A DNA stretch of 64,000 bases from Salinisphaera sp002433465 (GCF_040361435.1 NZ_APNL01000006.1:62001-126000); one strand, 5' to 3'; positions 16,049-24,943 are shown, numbered from the stretch's first letter. Translations and numbers: made by a program. The notes: generated from the letters alone by a model not told the origin.

Positions 16049-17423
16049 TTGGGTGCCCGTGCTAACCGGCGAGGGGCCACGCTACCGCCAGGTCGCCGAT
16101 GCCATCGTGGCCGCCATCGGCGCCGGTGAATTGGCGGAGGCCGAGAAGCTGCCGCCCCAGCGCCGATTGGCCCATGCGCTGGGGGTCACCACCGGCACCA
16201 TTACGCGTGCGTACGCCGAAGTGGAGCGGCGTGGCTTCGTGCAGGCCCGTGTAGGCAGCGGTACGTATGTGTGCGCCTCGGTGCCGGACACATTCACGCA
16301 CGTTCGACCCGAGGGTGATGCCGGGCAAGTCGATCTGTCGCTGTCCCTGCCGCCACCCTGTGACTTGCGCGCGCAGGGGCTGGGTCGTGCCATGGCCGCG
16401 CTGCAGATCGACGTATCGGCGCTCACGCATGCCATGGACTATCAGCCCGAAGGCGGATTGGATATGCACCGTCGCGTCTATGCACGATGGCTCACGCAGC
16501 TGGGCCTGCCCATGGCCGCCGATGAGCTGCTCATCGACCAGGGTGGCATGAACGGGATCTTTCTGAGCCTGTCGACCCTGCTCGCGCCGGGCGAACGCCT
16601 GGCCGCCGAGATGCTCACCTATCCCGGCCTCATCAGCGTTGCCCAGCAGCTGGGCATACGCACGGTCGCGGTCGAGCACGACGAACAGGGCATCGATATC
16701 GACGCGCTGGCCATGCGCCACGAACGCCAGCCCTTCGCGGCGTTGTATGTCATGCCCGAGCATCAGAATCCGACCACCGTGGCCCTGTCGGAGTCGCGCC
16801 GTCAGGCGCTCGTAGCGCTCGCCCGCGAACGCGATTTCTGGCTGATAGAGGACGGCGTTCAATACATCCGCGAGCGGGCGACGCCGCTTTATCAAATCGC
16901 GCCCGAGCGTACGGTCTATCTGTTTTCGGTAGCCAAGATGCTCGGTGGCGGCATGCGATCGGGCGTCATTCGCGTACCGGCGACGTTACGCTCGCGCATG
17001 GCCGCAGCACTGCGTAACCAAAGCTGGATGCCGCCGCCGCTGATCGCCAGCCTGGTCTGTCGCTGGATCGAGAGCGGCGATGCCGATCGCCTATTGGACT
17101 GGCAGTGCGAGGAAATGGCCGCGCGCCATGCGCTGGTCGAAAGGTATCTGTCCGGCTATAAATACAGCGGCCGGGCGGACGGTTTTTATATCTGGCTTCG
17201 TTTGCCGGCCGGTCGGCGCGCGAACGGGTTTGTCGATGAGCTGGCCGAAAGCGGGGTACGCGTGACGCCCGCGGAGCCGTTCTGCGTGGGCAGCGAGCCG
17301 GCGCCACAAGCGATTCGTATCTGTATTAGCGCAGCAAGCGATCGCGAGGCACTGGAACGGGCCCTGGCCACGATTCGCGAGCGGCTGGACTCGCCGGGCC
17401 CGGCCGTGTGGCGCACGCTCTAA
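16041..17423 (+). CDS. MocR-family PLP-dependent transcriptional regulator
   Basis: 460-residue regulator joining a GntR-type winged helix (about 10-80: LPPQRRLAHALGVTTGTITRAYAEVERRGFV) to an aminotransferase fold type I domain. The PLP-binding lysine is K299 in LFSVAKMLGGGMRSG, and D271 in LIEDGVQY should contact the pyridine nitrogen. This group uses PLP plus an effector to control a divergent transporter. The start is set by homology (MTIWVP...GPRYRQVADAI is the usual N-terminus); the lack of a ribosome site hints at a leaderless transcript. Confidence 0.92.
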   Translation: MTIWVPVLTGEGPRYRQVADAIVAAIGAGELAEAEKLPPQRRLAHALGVTTGTITRAYAEVERRGFVQARVGSGTYVCASVPDTFTHVRPEGDAGQVDLSLSLPPPCDLRAQGLGRAMAALQIDVSALTHAMDYQPEGGLDMHRRVYARWLTQLGLPMAADELLIDQGGMNGIFLSLSTLLAPGERLAAEMLTYPGLISVAQQLGIRTVAVEHDEQGIDIDALAMRHERQPFAALYVMPEHQNPTTVALSESRRQALVALARERDFWLIEDGVQYIRERATPLYQIAPERTVYLFSVAKMLGGGMRSGVIRVPATLRSRMAAALRNQSWMPPPLIASLVCRWIESGDADRLLDWQCEEMAARHALVERYLSGYKYSGRADGFYIWLRLPAGRRANGFVDELAESGVRVTPAEPFCVGSEPAPQAIRICISAASDREALERALATIRERLDSPGPAVWRTL

Positions 17424-17462
17424 GTCGCCTGGTCAGACCGTCGCCAACCGCCCTCGAAGGGG

Positions 17463-18425
17463 TCAGCGCGCGTTGCGGTTGCCGGCGATGATCGCCATCA
17501 CCGCCATGCGGATCGCAATGCCGTTGGTCACCTGTTCCAGAATCACCGACTGCTGGCCGTAGGCAATATCGGCGTTGATTTCCACGCCGCGGTTGATGGG
17601 GCCGGGGTGCATGATCAGTGCGTCGTTTTTCGCATGGGCGAGATTGGCCGCGGTCAGGCCGAACTGCTGGTGGTAATCCTCGACTCCGGCCAGGGCATCG
17701 CCCTCGATACGCTCGCGCTGGATGCGCAGCCCCATGACCACATCGGCATTGGCCAGGCCGTGCGCGATATCGCCGCTGGCCGCTACGCCGAGCGCATCGG
17801 CGTCCGCCGGCAGGAAGTGCGTCGGGCCGACCACGCGAATATCGGTGGTGCCGAGCGTGCGCAGCGCATGAATGGTGGAGTGGGCCACCCGCGAGTGGCG
17901 TACGTCGCCCACGATCGCCACACGCAGGTTGGCGAAATCGGGGCGGTGGCGACGAATGGTGAAGACGTCGAGCAGCGCCTGGGTAGGGTGGGCATGGCTG
18001 CCGTCGCCGGCGTTGATGATGGCGACGTGGTTGGCGGCATGGGCGGCAAAACGCGCGGCCGCGCCGTTTTCCGGATGACGAATGGCAAAGATGTCCGCGC
18101 CCATGGCCTGCAGGGTATAGAGCGTGTCGAGATCGTCCTCGCCCTTGGAGCGCGAGGAATGGGCCACGTCCATATTGATCACGTCGGCGGACAGGCGCTT
18201 GGCCGCCAGCTCGAACGTGGTACGCGTACGCGTGGAGTTCTCGAAGAACAGGTTGAACACCGTCTTGCCGCGCAGCAGCGGCACCTTCTTCGGCGATGTG
18301 CCGGGCGCCGGTACGAACGTCTCGGCGGTGTCCAGAATCTGTTCGATCAGGGGGCGCGGCAGGCCTTCGGTGGTGATCAGATGGCGCAGACCGCCGTTGG
18401 AATCGAGCTGAATATCCGGGCTCAT
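17463..18425 (-). CDS. pyrB: Aspartate carbamoyltransferase catalytic chain
   Basis: Condenses carbamoyl phosphate with aspartate, the committed step of pyrimidine synthesis. 320 residues with the carbamoyl-phosphate site FENSTRTRTTFE, then HPENGAAARFAAH, GDGSHAHPTQALLD and HPGPINRGVE. It is about 15 residues shorter than the Pseudomonas enzyme, which needs a PyrC-like partner; no pyrC or pseudo-pyrC follows in this window. The ATG at 18425 overlaps the stop of the ACT gene (ATGA), so its translation is coupled to pyrR and the ACT protein. Confidence 0.96.
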   Translation of the reverse strand: MSPDIQLDSNGGLRHLITTEGLPRPLIEQILDTAETFVPAPGTSPKKVPLLRGKTVFNLFFENSTRTRTTFELAAKRLSADVINMDVAHSSRSKGEDDLDTLYTLQAMGADIFAIRHPENGAAARFAAHAANHVAIINAGDGSHAHPTQALLDVFTIRRHRPDFANLRVAIVGDVRHSRVAHSTIHALRTLGTTDIRVVGPTHFLPADADALGVAASGDIAHGLANADVVMGLRIQRERIEGDALAGVEDYHQQFGLTAANLAHAKNDALIMHPGPINRGVEINADIAYGQQSVILEQVTNGIAIRMAVMAIIAGNRNAR

Positions 18426-18874
18426 GAACGGGCTCCGTCGTTTAAACCAGCGGCGGATCGGCGCTGCAGTGCCTCAAGCAGGGCCATCGCCTGATCGGCC
18501 TGATCCAGCGGCACGAACAGATGATCGTGGCGCGTGCCGGCCACGACGTTGCAGGCGATATCCGCCTCGGCAAGCACGTCGGCCACGGCAGCGGTCAGGC
18601 CGACCGCGGCCAGCGACGAGTACACCTTGAGGGTGATCCAGCAGCAGCGCAGCTCGCTGAGGCAGGCCGTGGGCGGTACGGCCGATTCCTGTGCCACGAT
18701 CGAGATGCCCTCGGGTTCGTGCATGAAACACAGCACTCGCTCGAAGTCGATATCGTCGATACGGGCGGCGCTTGCGAATCGATAGACGCCGGCCTGGCGC
18801 TCGGGGCGTAGCCCGCTCAAAAGCCGGGCGAGATCGCGTTCGCCGTCGTCGCGGCCGCGCTGCGCCGGGCTCAC
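18422..18874 (-). CDS. ACT-domain protein (COG3602-like) inside the pyr operon
   Basis: 150-residue cytoplasmic protein. The N-terminal half has LSGLRPERQAGVYRFAS and EGISIVAQESAV; the C-terminal half, ITLKVYSSLAAVGLTAAVADVLAEADIACNVVAGTRHDHLFVPL, is a clear ACT-like ligand-binding domain. Such proteins are thought to bind amino acids or other small ligands; no catalytic residues are visible. It overlaps pyrR upstream and pyrB downstream by 4 bp each, so all three should be made together. A role in adjusting pyrimidine synthesis is inference only. Confidence 0.85.
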   Translation of the reverse strand: MSPAQRGRDDGERDLARLLSGLRPERQAGVYRFASAARIDDIDFERVLCFMHEPEGISIVAQESAVPPTACLSELRCCWITLKVYSSLAAVGLTAAVADVLAEADIACNVVAGTRHDHLFVPLDQADQAMALLEALQRRSAAGLNDGARS

Positions 18875-19383
18875 TGCATGATCAGACGCAGCGGCTCGGG
18901 GCCGGTGAGTTTGATGCGTTCGCCCTTGGCGATATCCAGCTGCAGGCCGACCGCGTCCGGCGCGAAGGGCAGCTCACGCGCACCGCGATCGACCAGCACG
19001 GCGAGTTTCACCGCGGCAGGGCGACCGTAGTCGAACAGTTCGTTGAGCGCGGCCCGCACGGTCCGCCCGGTATAAAGCACGTCGTCGACCAGGATCACCG
19101 TCTTGCCGTCGATATCGGCATCGATACGCGAGGGCCCCACGCTGGGGTGCAGGCCGATGGTAGAGAAATCGTCTCGATAAAAGCTGATATTGAGCGTGCC
19201 CAGCGGTGCGGCCAGGGCGAAATGACGGTGCAGCCGCTCGGCGATCCAGGCGCCGCCGGTTTCCACGCCGACCATCACCGCCGCCGGATCGGCCGCGATG
19301 ATCGGCGCCAGGGCCGATTCCAGGGCCGCGATCGCGGCATCCACGTCGAAGGTTCGGGACGATGGGCTATCGGTAGGCGTCAT
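18871..19383 (-). CDS. pyrR: PyrR bifunctional pyrimidine regulator / uracil phosphoribosyltransferase
   Basis: Phosphoribosyltransferase-fold protein; in many bacteria it binds pyr mRNA and has weak uracil phosphoribosyltransferase activity. The PRPP motif is VILVDDVLYTGRTVRAAL, and ISFYRDDFSTIGLHP is the PyrR-specific flexible loop region. The ATG at 19383 gives 170 residues, the usual family size; a second in-frame ATG at 19440 would add 19 residues and overlap ruvX by 14 bp. I see no obvious pyr anti-terminator in the short ruvX-pyrR junction, so RNA-level regulation is uncertain. Confidence 0.9.
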   Translation of the reverse strand: MTPTDSPSSRTFDVDAAIAALESALAPIIAADPAAVMVGVETGGAWIAERLHRHFALAAPLGTLNISFYRDDFSTIGLHPSVGPSRIDADIDGKTVILVDDVLYTGRTVRAALNELFDYGRPAAVKLAVLVDRGARELPFAPDAVGLQLDIAKGERIKLTGPEPLRLIMQ

Positions 19384-19426
19384 GGCATGGCTCGCGGCAT
19401 CGGGAAACAGGGGCACAAGGAACGCA

Positions 19427-19876
19427 TTACGACGGGCCACCGTTGGCGAGCCAGCCTTCTAGTATGACCTGGGCGGCCATGGAGTCGGAATCGCCCTTGG
19501 CCAGGCGCTTGCCGCGGCTACCGCTGGCACGCGCGGTACGCAGGCGTTCCATGGCCTCTATGGTGGAAAAACGCTCGTCCATGGCGTGCACGGGAATATC
19601 GAAATGCTCGCCGAGCTGGCGCATGAACTCTTGTGCGTTTTCGGTCATGGGCTGGCTGGAGCCGTCGTTGGCCAGGGGCAGGCCGACCACCAGCCCGCCC
19701 GGGCGCCATTCGGCCACGATACGGGTGAGCCCCTGCCAGTCCGGGCCGCCGCCGGCGTTGCTGTGGTGCAGCGTGGTCAACGCCTGGGCATTACCGGTAA
19801 TGGCATTGCCCACGGCCACACCGATGCGCTTGGTGCCGAAATCGAAGCCCAGCAATACGTTTGCGTCACCGGCCAT
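19427..19876 (-). CDS. ruvX: RuvX/YqgF Holliday-junction resolvase-like protein
   Basis: 149-residue RNase H-fold protein, implicated in 16S rRNA 5' end maturation and possibly DNA junction cleavage. It has LLGFDFGTKRIGVAVGN (first Asp of the active site), GLVVGLPLANDG, AMDERFSTIEA and DSMAAQVILEGWL with the last catalytic Asp. The ATG at 19876 is chosen because the family fold begins there; the open frame continues upstream within yqgE. It lies 17 bp after the yqgE stop, in the conserved order yqgE-ruvX-pyrR-pyrB. Confidence 0.94.
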   Translation of the reverse strand: MAGDANVLLGFDFGTKRIGVAVGNAITGNAQALTTLHHSNAGGGPDWQGLTRIVAEWRPGGLVVGLPLANDGSSQPMTENAQEFMRQLGEHFDIPVHAMDERFSTIEAMERLRTARASGSRGKRLAKGDSDSMAAQVILEGWLANGGPS

Positions 19877-19893
19877 GGGCGTGCTCCGTGATG

Positions 19894-20448
19894 CTAGGCA
19901 TGGCCGACCAGGCCCGATAGCTGATGGGCTTCCAGGCCAAGCAGGCGCGCCGCTGCGGCCCAGCGCGTCTCCACCGGCGTGGAAAATATTATCGGGTCGC
20001 TGGCCGGTGTATTCAGCCAGCTGTTGGCCAGCATTTCGTCTTCGAGCTGGCCCGCGCCCCAACCGGCATAGCCGAGGGTGATCAGATACTCGCTGGGCCC
20101 GAAGCCGTTGCCGATGGCTTCCAGCACGTCGCGCGAGGTGGTCAGGGCCAGGCCGCCGCCCACCTTGAGGGTGGATTCCCAGTGGCCCTCGTCGCGATGC
20201 AGTACGAAGCCGCGCTCGGTCTGTACCGGGCCGCCCCAGTAGACCGGCTGCTTGGCCGGCACTTGGGCTTCGATGTCCATATGCGCGAGCATGTCGTGCA
20301 CGGACAGATCGCTGGGTTTGTTGATCACCAGCCCCATGGCGCCATCGTCGTTGTGCTCGGCGATGAAGGTCACGCTATCGGCGAAATCGCCGCCGACACG
20401 GCCCGGCATGGCGAGCAGGAACTGGTTACGGAATATTCCATGTGTCAT
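19894..20448 (-). CDS. yqgE: YqgE/AlgH family protein
   Basis: 184-residue conserved protein of unknown biochemical activity (AlgH in Pseudomonas). Signature segments are FRNQFLLAMPGRVGGDFADSVTFIAEHNDDGAMGLVINKP, of which the GAMGLVINKP part is diagnostic, then VYWGGPVQTERGFVLH and LITLGYAGWGAGQLEDEM. The ATG at 20448 is chosen by homology over an earlier ATG 20 codons upstream. It is the first gene of the yqgE-ruvX-pyrR-ACT-pyrB run. Confidence 0.94.
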   Translation of the reverse strand: MTHGIFRNQFLLAMPGRVGGDFADSVTFIAEHNDDGAMGLVINKPSDLSVHDMLAHMDIEAQVPAKQPVYWGGPVQTERGFVLHRDEGHWESTLKVGGGLALTTSRDVLEAIGNGFGPSEYLITLGYAGWGAGQLEDEMLANSWLNTPASDPIIFSTPVETRWAAAARLLGLEAHQLSGLVGHA

Positions 20449-20662
20449 GGCGTCATTATCCGCCGAGCGTTCGCATACGGGCAAATGATTGCCCGCGTGA
20501 TTATTCATCCGGCCCGAAAATAGCTTATTTCATGGACAGGTTTCGGGTTGATAACGCGTGTTCGCGAAAGCACGCGCGCCACGGCGAACGGCCGTGAAGG
20601 CCCTGGAAGAAACGACGGACAGGTGCCGGCGTTCGACCCGGTCAGCTGCTTTGATGGCGGGC
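20449..20662. other. Intergenic region upstream of yqgE
   Basis: About 210 bp between the yqgE start and the repeat element. No supported gene. It should hold the promoter of the yqgE-pyrB operon. One hairpin (CGCGTG...CACGCG around 20557-20578) is visible but has no T-run and no clear role. Confidence 0.5.
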
Positions 20663-20940
20663 TAGGGCGTGTCGTCGAGAGATAGGCCACCGCCGCATCG
20701 GCGACCAGGCCGCGACCAGACAAGGCATCGCGAGTGGCCCGTGGTTATTCCACGTTAGCGAGCCAACCCATGAACCATAACGCCGGATTGCCGTGGCTTG
20801 GGCGCCGACCGATCGTTATTCGTTGGGAATTGCCCGTTGCGGACGCGCCATACGTCGTTGCGGGCCTTGACCGTGGGCCCGCCACGCTCGGCGGCCCGCG
20901 TCTTGCCTGACACGCCTATAGCCAGTGCCGATAGACCCTA
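20663..20940. mobile_element. MITE-like dispersed repeat, copy A
   Basis: A non-coding 278-bp element that matches the element at 44738-45034 in reverse orientation over most of its length; for instance the stretch around 20800-20916 is almost the exact complement of 44781-44900. The left end TAGGGCGTGTCGTC is intact. The right end keeps TAGGG but the next roughly 40 bp have diverged with a deletion of about 20 bp. The terminal TAG on the minus strand (20940-20938) is the stop codon of the tonB gene. No transposase is encoded. Confidence 0.8.
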
Positions 20941-21690
20941 ATCGTTGCTGCTGATCTCGTTCGAGTTGCCTGCCTCGAAAAGCCAGTCGTAGGCGAAGCT
21001 CAGTTCGTTGGTGAGCGCCTTGAGCGGCTCGGCAAAAGGCGGATAGGGCGCCGCCCCGCGCACGATCGCAAGCGCAGCGTTGTCGAGCGCGTTGTTGCCG
21101 GAAGAACGCAGTACGCGCACGGCAAGCAACGTGCCGTCGGCTCGTACGCGCACGGCCATGGTCAAGCGTCGCGGCCGCGCGGCGTCCAGCAGATCGGCCG
21201 GATAGCGACGGCTGCCACGCGCCTCGATTCGTTCCTGCCAGAGCTCGAGATAAGCTGCCCGTGCATCCTGTGCGGCCGCCGAGATCTGGGCAGGGCGGGG
21301 CTTGCGGATGATCTCGATCGCGGCGTTGGGTGTGGCGGGCGTCTCCGGGATTGGCTCTTGCGGCCTTGGTTCGGGTTCCGCGACCGCCACGAAGCGGGTC
21401 AGGGTGCGGTCGCCGGGAGGCTGAAAACGCGTATGCGGCGGGGTTTGCGAGGGCGTATTGGCCAGCTGTGCCTGTTGCGAAGCGCGGTCGTCGCCCTGCT
21501 GGTTCTGGCTCGCGCGGATCGACGTATCCGGCGCGTTTGCAGCCGCATCGGCCACGCTACGCGTGGCCGAAAGCAGGCGGGCGTCGTCCGGGTCGGCCTG
21601 CGAGGAACGGCTCGACCAGCCCAGCAGCAGCGCATGCACGATCAGCGCGATCGCCAGGGAAAAACAAAACCGCGCGCGAACGCTGGACAT
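20938..21690 (-). CDS. tonB: TonB-family energy transducer
   Basis: 250-residue inner-membrane-anchored periplasmic protein. One N-terminal helix (about 8-25), then a long Pro/Ala/Gln/Glu-rich spacer (to about 140), then a C-terminal TonB domain with YLELWQERIEARGSRRYPADL, LTMAVRVRADGTLLAVRVLRSSGNNALDNAALAIVRGAAPYPPF. TonB passes proton-motive energy to outer-membrane receptors. In Pseudomonas the gene next to gshB is tonB3, tied to twitching motility, so a link to the pili encoded 9 kb away is plausible but inferred. It starts 7 bp after the gshB stop. Confidence 0.88.
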   Translation of the reverse strand: MSSVRARFCFSLAIALIVHALLLGWSSRSSQADPDDARLLSATRSVADAAANAPDTSIRASQNQQGDDRASQQAQLANTPSQTPPHTRFQPPGDRTLTRFVAVAEPEPRPQEPIPETPATPNAAIEIIRKPRPAQISAAAQDARAAYLELWQERIEARGSRRYPADLLDAARPRRLTMAVRVRADGTLLAVRVLRSSGNNALDNAALAIVRGAAPYPPFAEPLKALTNELSFAYDWLFEAGNSNEISSND

Positions 21691-21697
21691 GCCGGTA

Positions 21698-22648
21698 TCA
21701 GGCCAGCCGTCGCTCGATCGCGTCGAACAGTTTTGCGGCGATATTGATGCCGAACTGCTTGTCCAGCTCGCGTACGCAGGTAGGACTTGTCACGTTGATT
21801 TCGGTGAGCTTGTCGCCGATCACGTCCAGGCCCACGAACAACAGGCCTTTTTCGCGCACATAGGGGCCGATCTCCTCGGCGATCGCCCGGTCGGCATCGG
21901 TGAGCGGCCGCCCCACGCCGCGCCCGCCGGCGGCCAGGTTGCCGCGCAGTTCGCCTTCCGCCGGCACGCGTGCCAGCGCGTAGTCCACCGGCACGCCGTC
22001 GACCACCAGAATGCGCTTGTCGCCTTCCTTGATGGCCGGCAGATAGGCCTGGGCCATGGCATAGCGGCTGCCGTGCTCGGTAAGCACTTCCAGCACCACG
22101 GAAATATTGTCGTCCCCGGTCTTGACCCGGAAGATGCGCGAGCCGCCCATGCCATCAAGCGGTTTGATCACCGCGTCGCCATGCTCGGCGATGAAGCGCT
22201 TGAAGTCGGCGCTGCGGCGGGCAACAAGCGTGGGCGCGGTCAGGTGGGCAAACCGGTTGATCGACATCTTTTCGTTGACGTCGCGCAGCGCATCGCAGCG
22301 ATTGACCACCAGCGTGCCTTCGTTCTCGGCCAGCTCAAGAATATAGGTGGCATAGATGTATTCGGTATCGAACGGCGGATCCTTGCGCATGAGGATGGTA
22401 TCGAGATCGGCCAGGGGCAGAATCTCGGACTCGCCGGTGAAGCGATACCAGTCGTCGTTGTCGTCGAACACTTCCAGACGGCGTCCCGTGCCGTAGCCCA
22501 CGCCGTCGCGTACGAACAGGTCGGACATCTCGAAATACACGATCTCGTAATCGCGTCGCATTGCCTCGAGCAACAGGGCGAGGGTTGTGTCCTTGTAAGG
22601 GGTGATATCCGCGATGGGATCCATCACGACGCCGAGACGGGTGGCCAT
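21698..22648 (-). CDS. gshB: Glutathione synthetase
   Basis: 316-residue ATP-grasp enzyme that joins gamma-glutamylcysteine and glycine. Diagnostic segments: LGVVMDPIADITPYKDTTLALLLEA at the N-terminus, ILMRKDPPFDTEYIYATYILELAE, VIKPLDGMGGSRIFRV (ATP loop) and GLDVIGDKLTEINVTSPTCVRELD at the C-terminus. The ATG at 22648 has a GGAG ribosome site 8 bp upstream; an earlier in-frame ATG at 22711 lacks one. First gene of a gshB-tonB unit. Confidence 0.97.
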   Translation of the reverse strand: MATRLGVVMDPIADITPYKDTTLALLLEAMRRDYEIVYFEMSDLFVRDGVGYGTGRRLEVFDDNDDWYRFTGESEILPLADLDTILMRKDPPFDTEYIYATYILELAENEGTLVVNRCDALRDVNEKMSINRFAHLTAPTLVARRSADFKRFIAEHGDAVIKPLDGMGGSRIFRVKTGDDNISVVLEVLTEHGSRYAMAQAYLPAIKEGDKRILVVDGVPVDYALARVPAEGELRGNLAAGGRGVGRPLTDADRAIAEEIGPYVREKGLLFVGLDVIGDKLTEINVTSPTCVRELDKQFGINIAAKLFDAIERRLA

Positions 22649-23080
22649 GCCGCAGCTCCTGATACGGGACGCGGATTGCCGCGCCCCAGCGATTGTCGAA
22701 TAAGCGCGCATGGTAGCGCAGGCGTGCCGTGCCTGGCTTTCGTTCAGGCAAGCTGAAGTCGCCGCGTTTTCTGCGAACGCATGACTGCGATTGGTCAGTA
22801 CGGCTTCGTTCTTGAAGGCAACCGCAGATCACGCAGATTTGAGGGATTGAAGAATGGGGCGTGTTCGGCCCCTATGCTCGCTTCCAACATCGTGCACGTC
22901 GACGTTGTACGAAACGGCCTGTCACGGAATCTGTGTAGATCTGCGAAATCTTGGGATCCTGTCTTGTCTGGAAAGACGAGACTGGCCGCAAGGGAATCTG
23001 CGTTTCCTGTTGGCGGATCGTTAGGCCTTAGTCAAACGGGGCCAATGCGGCCGCCGCCGGGCTTTTGCCCGGCTATGCGC
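22649..23080. other. Intergenic region between gshB and the NERD gene
   Basis: 430 bp without a supported gene. It contains ACCGCAGATCACGCAGATTT (around 22820) and, further on, AATCTGTGTAGATCTGCGAA (around 22938), two related strings pointing in opposite directions that look like remnants of a dispersed repeat. A hairpin CCGGGC-TTTT-GCCCGG (23057-23072) lies just past the NERD gene stop but has no T-run. Confidence 0.4.
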
Positions 23081-23629
23081 TCAGGCGGCGGCCTGGAGTT
23101 TGGCCGGTGTCTGTCCGGACAGCTGCGCGACGATCTGCTGCAGGCGGCGTGTGGAAAACACTTCCACCCGGTAACTGCGGATGTACTCGGCGAGCGCCGG
23201 GCCATACACGAGATTGGGCGGCCGCTCGATCGGCAGACTGCCGACGGTAACGAGTACCGGGCTGACGAAGCTGCGGTTTTCCTCGAGCAATTCGGCCACT
23301 TCGCGGGCCTGCTGCTCGCAACGATCGACGGGATTATCGTCGTTGGCGGCGTTCGGCATGGGTCGCTCGGGCCAGTCGGTGGAACCCAGGTCGTGGGCGA
23401 TGCTCGCATCGAGCGGTTCGATGATGAACAAGCCGCGGGTGCTCACCACCACCAGCCCCAGATGTATCAGCGCGCTCGGGGTCTGGACCGCCAGATTACG
23501 CAGCACGATATAGCGGCGTGAACGCAGCATCCACCACCACGCGAGCGTGGCGCGCAGACGCGACAAACGCACAACCATCGACGCATAATCGCGACGAATC
23601 AAAAATCCGAGAGAAATCAGCGCTTTCAC
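23081..23629 (-). CDS. NERD-domain-like protein
   Basis: 182-residue protein with no signal peptide. LRSRRYIVLRNLAVQTPSALIHLGLVVVSTRGLFIIEPL resembles the nuclease-related domain (NERD) core, where a similar strand carries the catalytic Asp and Glu-X-Lys; the C-terminus LVYGPALAEYIRSYRVEVFSTRRLQQIVAQL is the typical NERD ending. The expected Asp is replaced (IHLGLVVV rather than QIDHVVV) and no Glu-Thr-Lys follows IIE, so nuclease activity is doubtful. The N-terminal 35 residues are basic and hydrophobic. Stands alone; function unknown. Confidence 0.65.
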   Translation of the reverse strand: MKALISLGFLIRRDYASMVVRLSRLRATLAWWWMLRSRRYIVLRNLAVQTPSALIHLGLVVVSTRGLFIIEPLDASIAHDLGSTDWPERPMPNAANDDNPVDRCEQQAREVAELLEENRSFVSPVLVTVGSLPIERPPNLVYGPALAEYIRSYRVEVFSTRRLQQIVAQLSGQTPAKLQAAA

Positions 23630-23770
23630 GGCGACTACTTAAGGCTGATGAACGACACGCGGCGGGCGCCGAGTGGGCTTTGAGACGGTATATTACGGCG
23701 CTTGCAAGCGCTTCTGAAGTACTTGGTAAATTAAATTTTCGTGGCAGTCCGATAGCCGGATTAAATGAAC

Positions 23771-24943
23771 TCAAAGGCGCGCTCCAAGGGGCTTGGGCGA
23801 GCCTGTCAGGCAGTCGGCGATCGCACGAAACCGGAACAGCGCGGGCGTCAGCCCCAGGCCCGCGAAAACGCATACCGCCGTCTGTAACGATGCCTGGCTC
23901 ATAAGCACCCCGAACACCGGCGCGCCCGCGGTCTGGCCGACGGCGATCGTGAGAAACCCGACCATCAGGCCGGTACCGGGCCGGTCGGGCAGTGTCGTGG
24001 TACCCCAGATGAGATAGACGCCGGCAAGCATGACGTAGGCTGCGCCGAACAGCGCGCCGCCGAAGAGCGTGAAGGTGGGCGTGGTGAACGCCAGTCCGGT
24101 CATGGCTATACCGGCCACGAGCGCCACCAGGAACAATCGATGTACGGTATTGATGCCCAGGCGCGCGACCATCCAACCGGCGGCCGCGCCCAGAATGCCG
24201 GCCGCGCCGATCGCGATCCACAGCATGCCGGTCAGCCGAGTCGACCAGTCGAGCCGTGCCTGTGCGATCTCGCCGCCAAACGACCAGAGCGCGGTGCTGG
24301 AGGCGCCCATGAGAAACGACGCCGCGACCAGCCGTAGCAGGTTGGCGTGCAACGGCGGCATACCCAGCCCGTCGATACGACCGTTTTTCGAGCCGTCGGC
24401 CGGCAAGGCCAGGTACGAGGCGACCCCCAGCGCGGCGGCCGTGGCGGCGAAAATCATGAAAACGAGGCGCCACTGCTCACCGAGTCCCAGCGCGAACGGC
24501 CCCGACAGCGCCACGCCGGCGCTGGTGCCGGCGTTGATGATCGTGTTGGTGAGATCGCGACGCGCCGGGGCCACCGCATACGACACCGCGTCGGCCAATG
24601 GCGGCGAGGCCAGGCCGGTGCTGGCGCCGGCAAGAATTACGAATACCGCCAGCCATACCGGCGATGTACAAAGCGCGATGCCGAGCAGCCCGGCCGCGGC
24701 CACGGTCGCGGCGGCGACCGCGACGACGCGCGCGCCGAAACGCTCCGAGCAGCGGGCCGAAACGATGATGGCGACACAGTAGGCGGCAAAGGCGCCGCCG
24801 GATATGACGCCGGCCAGGCTGGTGGACAGCCCAAGGTCGCTACGGATCTCGGGCAGGAACAGGCCGAAGGCGAAGCGGGCAAAGCCGTAGCAGACCGCGA
24901 TCAGCCCGAAGCCGGTCGCGCCGATACGAAGCGCGGGCGTCAT
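23771..24943 (-). CDS. MFS transporter controlled by an adjacent TetR
   Basis: 390-residue inner-membrane protein with about 12 helices, beginning FGLIAVCYGFARFAFGLFLPEI and carrying SERFGARVV as the motif A loop. Its start overlaps the stop of the tetR gene (ATGA), so regulator and pump are co-translated. Efflux of a toxic compound that is also the TetR ligand is the usual logic of such pairs; the substrate is unknown. A long open frame runs upstream, but only through tetR. Confidence 0.86.
   Translation of the reverse strand: MTPALRIGATGFGLIAVCYGFARFAFGLFLPEIRSDLGLSTSLAGVISGGAFAAYCVAIIVSARCSERFGARVVAVAAATVAAAGLLGIALCTSPVWLAVFVILAGASTGLASPPLADAVSYAVAPARRDLTNTIINAGTSAGVALSGPFALGLGEQWRLVFMIFAATAAALGVASYLALPADGSKNGRIDGLGMPPLHANLLRLVAASFLMGASSTALWSFGGEIAQARLDWSTRLTGMLWIAIGAAGILGAAAGWMVARLGINTVHRLFLVALVAGIAMTGLAFTTPTFTLFGGALFGAAYVMLAGVYLIWGTTTLPDRPGTGLMVGFLTIAVGQTAGAPVFGVLMSQASLQTAVCVFAGLGLTPALFRFRAIADCLTGSPKPLGARL

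Noticed and set aside
23057..23072. Hairpin CCGGGC-TTTT-GCCCGG as a terminator
   Set aside because: No T-run on the relevant strand, and a competing outer stem overlaps the 3' end of the NERD gene.
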